A DNA stretch of 64,000 nucleotides from Christensenella sp. UBA6345 (GTDB lineage: Bacteria; Bacillota; Clostridia; Christensenellales; UBA1242): the NCBI GenBank assembly GCA_002437945.1, contig DJSB01000030.1, forward strand, positions 30,524 through 94,523, read 5' to 3'. Position numbers and translations under genes: made by a program. Below are positions 58,696 to 64,000 of the stretch, in pieces; positions within the stretch are counted from its first letter, which is position 1, and each line of letters opens with the position of its first letter. Under the pieces are notes generated by a model that saw only the letters and a list, made by a program, of their open reading frames with translations, ran no database searches and was not told the DNA's origin.

Positions 58696-59274
58696 TTAAA
58701 ATGAATAACTACGATTAATACTATAATTAAAATCATCAAGTACAGACTTAAGAAGTCGGTACTGATCTTTTGATTTCTTTAATGATTCAAGTTTAGATGC
58801 AGTACTATTAACTACTTGAAAATATGTGTTCATTATCCATTTTTCGTTATGCAAATATTCATTAAGTCTACTAGCATCAAAGCCTAAATCGGCTAAAATA
58901 CACGAAAATCTTGCTAATGCAAGTTCCTTACGTCTGAAAAATGAACGTTCGTTGATTCCAAGCAAAAACTCAATCTTTTTATAATTGACTCCATCAATAT
59001 AAAATAATGTTAATACTTTTAAATCTTTATCACTTAATTTGTTAAGTGCTTTTTCTACTATCACTTTTAAATTAATGATTTTTATTTTTCTTTCAGTAAG
59101 TTCAAGTATTTTGTTTGAATCAATTATTGTTGAATTATATATGCTGTGACGGAATGCCGAACTAATACCTATCTGTTTGATTAGATTATCTATCGAATTG
59201 GCCATTACCCCAAAATGCCTGTATAATGATATTAGTGTTTTACCCCACAATTCATTATCAATTATTCTTTTCAT
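58696..59274 (-). CDS. Sigma-70 region 4-like regulator at the head of the phage module
   Basis: 192 residues. The C-terminal half of the central region has a sigma region-4-like helix-turn-helix: ALNKLSDKDLKVLTLFYIDGVNYKKIEFLLGI followed by ERSFFRRKELALARF. No region 2 is visible. Such proteins (ArpU/late-gene activator types) often switch on phage late operons. Here it is the first leftward gene before the terminase and probably controls the module (inference). SD is AAAAAGGGGG. Confidence 0.65.
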   Translation of the reverse strand: MKRIIDNELWGKTLISLYRHFGVMANSIDNLIKQIGISSAFRHSIYNSTIIDSNKILELTERKIKIINLKVIVEKALNKLSDKDLKVLTLFYIDGVNYKKIEFLLGINERSFFRRKELALARFSCILADLGFDASRLNEYLHNEKWIMNTYFQVVNSTASKLESLKKSKDQYRLLKSVLDDFNYSINRSYSF

Positions 59275-59304
59275 TGTTTCCCCCTTTTTGACTTAACTGC
59301 CCTT

Positions 59305-59334
59305 ATTGTATATTAGCAAAATTGGCAAAGTCAA
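59305..59334 (-). promoter_or_regulatory. Promoter of the sigma-like regulator
   Basis: -35 TTGACT, 18-base spacer, -10 TACAAT on minus, about 30 bases before the ATG. An inverted repeat TTTTGACTT...AAGTCAAAA brackets the region. Confidence 0.6.
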
Positions 59335-59412
59335 AATTATATGTCATATTTTTGTAAAATAGTTTTATTTTTGTACAATTTAATATATTTGTGTCGAATT
59401 TTGTTATTTTAT

Positions 59413-59426
59413 CGAACATCTGTTCT
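59413..59426. promoter_or_regulatory. LexA (SOS)-like box
   Basis: CGAACATCTGTTCT fits the Bacillota box CGAACRNRYGTTYG with two mismatches and perfect GAAC/GTTC arms. A plus-strand TATAAT (59426-59431) overlaps its end. The plus transcript it could control meets a hairpin plus T-run (ATCTTAT/ATAAGAT, about 59528-59555). Confidence 0.55.
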
Positions 59427-59444
59427 ATAATAACACCCTTAATA

Positions 59445-59460
59445 TGACAACAGTCTGTCA
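59445..59460. promoter_or_regulatory. 16-base operator-like dyad
   Basis: TGACA-N6-TGTCA, 18 bases from the LexA-like box, in the 419-base gap between two divergent genes. A repressor site is likely, but the protein is not in the window. The rest of the gap is AT-rich. Confidence 0.45.
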
Positions 59461-59633
59461 AGAATACTAAAAATATTTAAAATAATTAATAATTGATGAT
59501 TTGATTTATTTTATTAGTAAAAAAACATCTTATTAAAAAAACATAAGATATTTTTGCCAAAATTCTATAATTGTATTAGTTACCTACCGTATACAATAAA
59601 TATAATATTTAAGATAATCAATATAAAAAATAA

Positions 59634-59663
59634 TTGGTATTTTGGTATGATATTTGATATACT
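59634..59663 (+). promoter_or_regulatory. Promoter of the large SH3 protein
   Basis: -35 TTGGTA, 18-base spacer, -10 TATACT on plus, about 30 bases before the ATG. Confidence 0.55.
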
Positions 59664-59693
59664 ATAAAGTAGATTATTATAGGTGAAAAACAT

Positions 59694-62207
59694 ATGAAAA
59701 AACTTTTACTTTCCGCTATGCTATTATTGTCTGCAACATTAATCAATACTCCAATAAAAAAAGTATTGGCAGACGATACTACTATCAATACAGAAGTTAT
59801 TAATGTAGTAGAAAATCAACATCAGATCAATATGGGAGAATTTACTAAATTCGCTGTTACCGATAACATGGCATATTATCTTGATGATTCACTACATATG
59901 GTAGATTTTAACAATAATTTTTATCAATCTCTTACCTACTCTAATGTTACTAATATTAAACAAACTGATAATTATGTTGTGATTAAATCTAACAATTACT
60001 TAAAAGTATTGAAAAACAATAACGAAATTAAGATACCGGAGTTAACTGCTGTAGAATGTTTGGAATACAATGTATATGAAAATAACAATACTTTGTATAT
60101 TGCATACACTTTAAATAACAATAATGTTAAATTTATAAGCATATCCAATGGACAAGTTATTGAAAAGCATACACTAAAAACAGATAGTTATGAAGTAGTA
60201 AATATTTGTTTAAGTGATAAATATACATATGTATTAACAACAGTAGATAATAATTATCGAATGACTAAATACGATAATTCTCTAGAATCTGGTACTACCC
60301 TTACTTTTGGTTATCTAGATGTTAACAATATCGAACTTCACAATACTTTAGAACGTCAATATCTTTTGGTAGTCAATAACAACAATTCACAACTACATAT
60401 TATTAAAGAACAAGAAAATAGTTTTTTAGAAGTTGCATACAAAAATACTTTAGCACCTGTTAATCCTTCGTTTGAACTAGGCGAAGTGAGAAAAATAAGC
60501 GATGTTAAATCTTACAAAGGTCTAATATATATCGGTGATAATATTAACAATAGTATTCAAAGTTTTAAGATAGAAAAAACCGAAACCAACTATAATTTAA
60601 CTCCTGTCAATATAGTGGTTGCTCGCAACTGCTATGAAAAAGGATATTTCAATAATATTCATGATTTTTATTATATTAATGATAACAACATACTAGTATC
60701 AGATACTGACAATAATCGTATTCAAATGATTAATGGCGAAATAAAAGTAATAGACACTATCAACAACGTTAAACTTAACAGTCCAAAATTTTTAACAACC
60801 GCTGACAATTCGACTTATTGGCTATATAGCAATAACAAAATAATAAAAATATATAATGATACTTCGTCCGAGTTACCAACTAATTCAATCACAGATTTAA
60901 AAGTAGATGGCAACAATGATATATACTATCTAGATTTAGTAGACGAATCACTAAAAACAATAAAAAATGGAACAGTAAAAATTGAAGTGATTAAGTCAGA
61001 ACTTAATCTTAACAATGATTCAAAATTATTATTACTTAATAACAATACCATTGCAGTATCTACCAATAAAGAAATAACTTTATATAATATATCTGATGGC
61101 AAACAACTTACTAAATTAACTTTAGAAGACAATATAAAAAGTATAGACAAAGATTTCTACAACAATATTTATGTATTAACCAATCGTAGCATAATCAAAC
61201 TTAACAATGACAATAATACATTATCTTTAACCACCCCACTTAACTACGATGCATCAAAATTAAGTTATATACAGATAGATTGTATCAATGGTAATATAAT
61301 TGCATATGATTACCACAATAGTAGATTATTAAAAATTAAAAGTAGTTATGTTAATACTCTAAAAGACTACACTCATATAATAGATACTAACAATTATCCA
61401 GTTAAAGATACAATAATAGATTATGGAACAATCAATACTAATTCATATATTACATTGTATCCATACAACACTGGTATAAGCACTTTACTTAATCAAGACA
61501 CAAAAGTAATAATACTAGGCGAAATTGATAATAGTTATTACATTATGTACAATAAAGATAACATAGTTAATTATGGATACATTAATAAAAGTTATGTTAA
61601 TAAAATCAATTATTCAATAAATGAAGTAAAAACAATGTTGGTAATTAATAAAAACATTAAATTATATAAATTACCTACAATACTTAAAGACATAAACAAT
61701 AACAATTTTACCTACTCTACAGTACCACTTAATACAACACTTAACATTGTTAATTCTAGTTTGTTAAGTATAGACAATTCACAATATTATGCTGTAAAAA
61801 CTGAAGATAATAAAATATTATATGTTAATGCAAGCGATGTAACCGATGATAATACTTCAGATATTATGCCACTACCCGATACTAATGCCGAGATAATAAG
61901 TGTAGGCAATAATAAAGTAAAATTGTATAGAGATGCAGATAATCAATCAAGCGTATTATTAGAACTTAATCAAAAACAAAAAATGTTTGTGGAAAATTAC
62001 GACTCGAAAAAACAATACACTTACGTAACAATTATTACAAAAGACAAAACAACTGTTTCGGGGTACGTAGAAACAAAATATGTTAAATTAACTACTGACA
62101 ATCCATTTATGACTAGTGCATATATACTACTAGGTATAAGCCTTGTTATAGCAATAACTTCTGTAATAGTATTTGTTAAATCAAACAAAAAAGATGTAAT
62201 TAACTAA
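59694..62207 (+). CDS. Large exported propeller/SH3 protein with C-terminal membrane anchor
   Basis: 837 residues. Signal peptide (KKLLLSAMLLLSATLINT, likely cut after VLA). A long beta-propeller-like region follows (about 50-560) with NHL-type units such as VSDTDNNRIQMING, YLDLVDESLKTIKN, and VLTNRSIIKLNND. Three SH3-like modules (about 575-640, 650-720, 735-800) and one C-terminal helix (YILLGISLVIAITSVIVFV) with a basic tail complete it. It is therefore displayed outside the membrane. Extremely Asn-rich. The SD is AGGTG. Not assigned to a named family; cell-surface scaffolding or wall binding is a guess. Confidence 0.8.
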   Translation: MKKLLLSAMLLLSATLINTPIKKVLADDTTINTEVINVVENQHQINMGEFTKFAVTDNMAYYLDDSLHMVDFNNNFYQSLTYSNVTNIKQTDNYVVIKSNNYLKVLKNNNEIKIPELTAVECLEYNVYENNNTLYIAYTLNNNNVKFISISNGQVIEKHTLKTDSYEVVNICLSDKYTYVLTTVDNNYRMTKYDNSLESGTTLTFGYLDVNNIELHNTLERQYLLVVNNNNSQLHIIKEQENSFLEVAYKNTLAPVNPSFELGEVRKISDVKSYKGLIYIGDNINNSIQSFKIEKTETNYNLTPVNIVVARNCYEKGYFNNIHDFYYINDNNILVSDTDNNRIQMINGEIKVIDTINNVKLNSPKFLTTADNSTYWLYSNNKIIKIYNDTSSELPTNSITDLKVDGNNDIYYLDLVDESLKTIKNGTVKIEVIKSELNLNNDSKLLLLNNNTIAVSTNKEITLYNISDGKQLTKLTLEDNIKSIDKDFYNNIYVLTNRSIIKLNNDNNTLSLTTPLNYDASKLSYIQIDCINGNIIAYDYHNSRLLKIKSSYVNTLKDYTHIIDTNNYPVKDTIIDYGTINTNSYITLYPYNTGISTLLNQDTKVIILGEIDNSYYIMYNKDNIVNYGYINKSYVNKINYSINEVKTMLVINKNIKLYKLPTILKDINNNNFTYSTVPLNTTLNIVNSSLLSIDNSQYYAVKTEDNKILYVNASDVTDDNTSDIMPLPDTNAEIISVGNNKVKLYRDADNQSSVLLELNQKQKMFVENYDSKKQYTYVTIITKDKTTVSGYVETKYVKLTTDNPFMTSAYILLGISLVIAITSVIVFVKSNKKDVIN

Positions 62208-62222
62208 TTACATCTTTTTTTA
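62191..62222 (+). terminator. Terminator of the large SH3 protein gene
   Basis: Palindrome AAGATGTAATTA/TAATTACATCTT overlapping the stop codon, then TTTTTT. Confidence 0.8.
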
Positions 62223-62306
62223 TAAACAATATTTTCATATTACTAATCATATAGTATTTTATTACTATGCAACTATACAATTACCACTATATTAAGCCAA
62301 TATTTA

Positions 62307-62975
62307 TTAATTTGCATAGTAGTTATTTACATAGTCATATACAGTGTTATCGGCAGTAGTAACATTGTCGTATATTATCTTACTTAACGATATTTCATAT
62401 GCCACTTTCTCTACCAATTCATCGCCTATTTTCTTTTGATAAATACGGCTTTGGATACGGCCTGTCATACTTAACTTATCGCCAACATTAAGGCTACTAA
62501 CATATTTAGCATTTCTACCCCAAGCGATGCATGGCAAATAATCACTTTTATTATAACTTCTATTAACTGCTATCAATACATCACATATTTCACGCTTAAA
62601 TGGTGTGGTACGATAGATAGGTTCTTTACATATAAATCCTGTAAGTTCGATTTGATTAGGGTTAACACTTTCGTCATAAGGTACGAGTTCACGGATAAAT
62701 ACGGTAAGCATAAGTTTACTTTTATCATCAACAAGTTTGTTGTAACTTCTAAATTGACCTATACCTGCAATTAAACTACCCTTTGTAATATTATCATTTT
62801 TGATAAGTCTTTCACTTATAGTTATAGGTATAATATCACTTGATTCACTTAATCTTTTTACTTCAAGTTGAAATTCGTAGAATCCTTCACCAAAAATTTC
62901 ATAACTAAATTGTGGCTCACTTGCTACAACCCCTGCAATATATACTTTATTATTGTTCATTTGTTCAAAGTTCAT
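62307..62975 (-). CDS. SSB-like protein with two OB folds
   Basis: 222 residues. Two tandem SSB-type OB domains: N-terminal (about 8-95; VYIAGVVASEPQFSYEIFGEGFYEF) and C-terminal (about 105-200; IELTGFICKEPIYRTTPFKREICDVLIAV, then YLPCIAWGRNAKYV). The acidic DDDIPF-like tail of replicative SSB is missing, and the end is VYDYVNNYYAN. It may be a specialised single-strand binder rather than the replicative SSB. GGAGG lies 5 bases before the ATG at 62975. It follows pdaB by 12 bases. Confidence 0.82.
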   Translation of the reverse strand: MNFEQMNNNKVYIAGVVASEPQFSYEIFGEGFYEFQLEVKRLSESSDIIPITISERLIKNDNITKGSLIAGIGQFRSYNKLVDDKSKLMLTVFIRELVPYDESVNPNQIELTGFICKEPIYRTTPFKREICDVLIAVNRSYNKSDYLPCIAWGRNAKYVSSLNVGDKLSMTGRIQSRIYQKKIGDELVEKVAYEISLSKIIYDNVTTADNTVYDYVNNYYAN

Positions 62976-62987
62976 AATATCCTCCAT

Positions 62988-63752
62988 TTATTTTTTTCTT
63001 TGAATACCTAAATTATCTACATAATAGTTATCTTTCATAATTAAGTCCCCAACACTACCTACTTTATAGCCCATGTTAGTAAGTCTATCAAGTACAAGTG
63101 GTAATGCATCTAGAATATGGTCGGAATTATTATGACATAGTATAATGCTACCATTTTTAACCTTGTTAACTACTCTATTACATATTTCTACACCGCTTAA
63201 ACCTTTCCAATCCAAAGTATCTACGTCCCATTGAATTGTAGTTAAATTAAGTTCTTCAGCAGTAGAAATGATAGTATTGTTATAACTACCATAAGGTGCT
63301 CTAAATAATCGTACATCATCTCCAGTAATATTTTTTATAAGTTCAATTGAAGTTGTTAATTCAAGTTTCATATCATTCTTGCTTAACTTCGCAAAGTCAG
63401 GATGAGTATTACTATGAGTACCTATCTCTACGCCCTGTTCTTTAATTGCTCTTACCATATCTGGATAATCTTCTACCCAAAAACCTACTAGAAAGAATGT
63501 CGCATTGGCATTGTATTCTTTTAGTATATCAAGTATTTTTAATGTTTTGTCCGCGCCCCATGCAGAGTCGAAAGTAATAGCAACTCTTTTTTCTTCGGTA
63601 TCCACTGCATATATAGGTACTTTCCTAGGTGAATATCCAAAAAATACAGTCGCACTGCTTCCACTACCAAAATTAATAGCCAACAAAATTACTGCAAGTA
63701 TAACTACTATTGCGTATTTTATGCTTTTTGATTTCATTACAACAAATCGCAT
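62988..63752 (-). CDS. pdaB: Sporulation polysaccharide deacetylase PdaB
   Basis: 254 residues. One N-terminal membrane segment (YAIVVILAVILLAINF), then a NodB domain with PIYAVDTEEKRVAITFDSAWG, metal-binding HSNTHP, RAPYGSYNN, and WDVDTLDWKG. The PIYAVDT and DSAWG wording is characteristic of PdaB, needed for spores to stay dormant, rather than of PdaA. AAGGAG is 8 bases before the ATG at 63752; the GTG at 63761 overlaps the SD. Confidence 0.88.
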   Translation of the reverse strand: MRFVVMKSKSIKYAIVVILAVILLAINFGSGSSATVFFGYSPRKVPIYAVDTEEKRVAITFDSAWGADKTLKILDILKEYNANATFFLVGFWVEDYPDMVRAIKEQGVEIGTHSNTHPDFAKLSKNDMKLELTTSIELIKNITGDDVRLFRAPYGSYNNTIISTAEELNLTTIQWDVDTLDWKGLSGVEICNRVVNKVKNGSIILCHNNSDHILDALPLVLDRLTNMGYKVGSVGDLIMKDNYYVDNLGIQRKK

Positions 63753-64000
63753 ATTTAACACTCCTTAATGATATAACAATTTGATTATTTTTATAATTTA
63801 TTTTTGATTACAAATATGCAATAAAATGACGAATTTAAGGTATTTAACTACAATAATGTAAAAGTTAATTATTCTACCTTTTTTAATCATAGTTTCATAG
63901 TCAACAAAAATATTTTTTAGTGATTATCAATATATTTTATTGTAGACTCACTTAAATTATGACAACAAAAAAACACCCAATAATGAAGTGAACCCCGTAG
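63753..64000. other. Right-edge intergenic stretch
   Basis: 248 AT-rich bases with no gene visible. The last 60 bases change texture (TGTAGACTCACTTAAATTATG, then GTGAACCCC near 63988) and faintly resemble an IS3-family end, but the window stops before this can be judged. Confidence 0.3.

Overview
The window is AT-rich chromosomal DNA that reads as an endospore-forming Bacillota of the Clostridia type. The evidence is the gene order (rpoZ-priA-def-fmt-rsmB-rlmN-rsgA-rpe-spoVM-rpmB-asp23-fakA, pcrA-ligA, lepA-hemW-hrcA-grpE-dnaK-dnaJ-rsmE-mtaB, trmR-trhP), a CIRCE operator, and three sporulation genes: spoVM, a sigK-like sigma factor and pdaB. Almost every gene lies on the minus strand. The species cannot be named from sequence reading alone.

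Layout. 1-1090: a metal-efflux P-type ATPase (cut by the window edge) and its ArsR/SmtB sensor behind a promoter with two operators. 1.2-5.2 kb: an unusual MetRS, small proteins, and a Val-Gly-Cys-Leu tRNA operon. 5.2-16.3 kb: fakA/asp23, rpmB, the tiny spoVM, then the conserved rpe-rsgA-rlmN-rsmB-fmt-def-priA translation/replication-restart cluster and rpoZ. 16.5-21.4 kb: ligA, pcrA and an unknown gene. 21.5-32.6 kb: the class I heat-shock operon with rpsU, hinT, mtaB and rsmE downstream, then hemW-lepA. Its GrpE has an extraordinary Cys-rich N-terminus. 32.8-44.5 kb: a catalytically degenerate GDPD-like protein, an ABC exporter preceded by a leader peptide and terminator/antiterminator, rarA, RNase P RNA, sigK, a compact structured element, the tRNA-modification pair trhP/trmR, and RNase J.

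44.9-46.7 kb holds two membrane proteins of unknown function. 46.8-59.3 kb is a compact, intact-looking podovirus-like structural module: large terminase, portal, scaffold, capsid, connector, tail nozzle, a coiled-coil protein, two holin-like proteins and a sigma-like regulator. It has no visible integrase, replication, repressor or endolysin gene, so it is either a remnant or a domesticated particle/gene-transfer-agent-like system. A LexA-like box and a dyad lie upstream of it. Two membrane-anchored SH3-type proteins are interleaved on the opposite strand. The window ends with a double-OB SSB-like protein and pdaB.

The most notable signals are (1) the complete-looking ribosome-mediated attenuator ahead of the ABC exporter at 35.5-35.76 kb, (2) the metallothionein-like extension on GrpE, (3) the integrase-less phage-particle module with an SOS-like box, and (4) the three-hairpin structured element at 39.84-39.92 kb.
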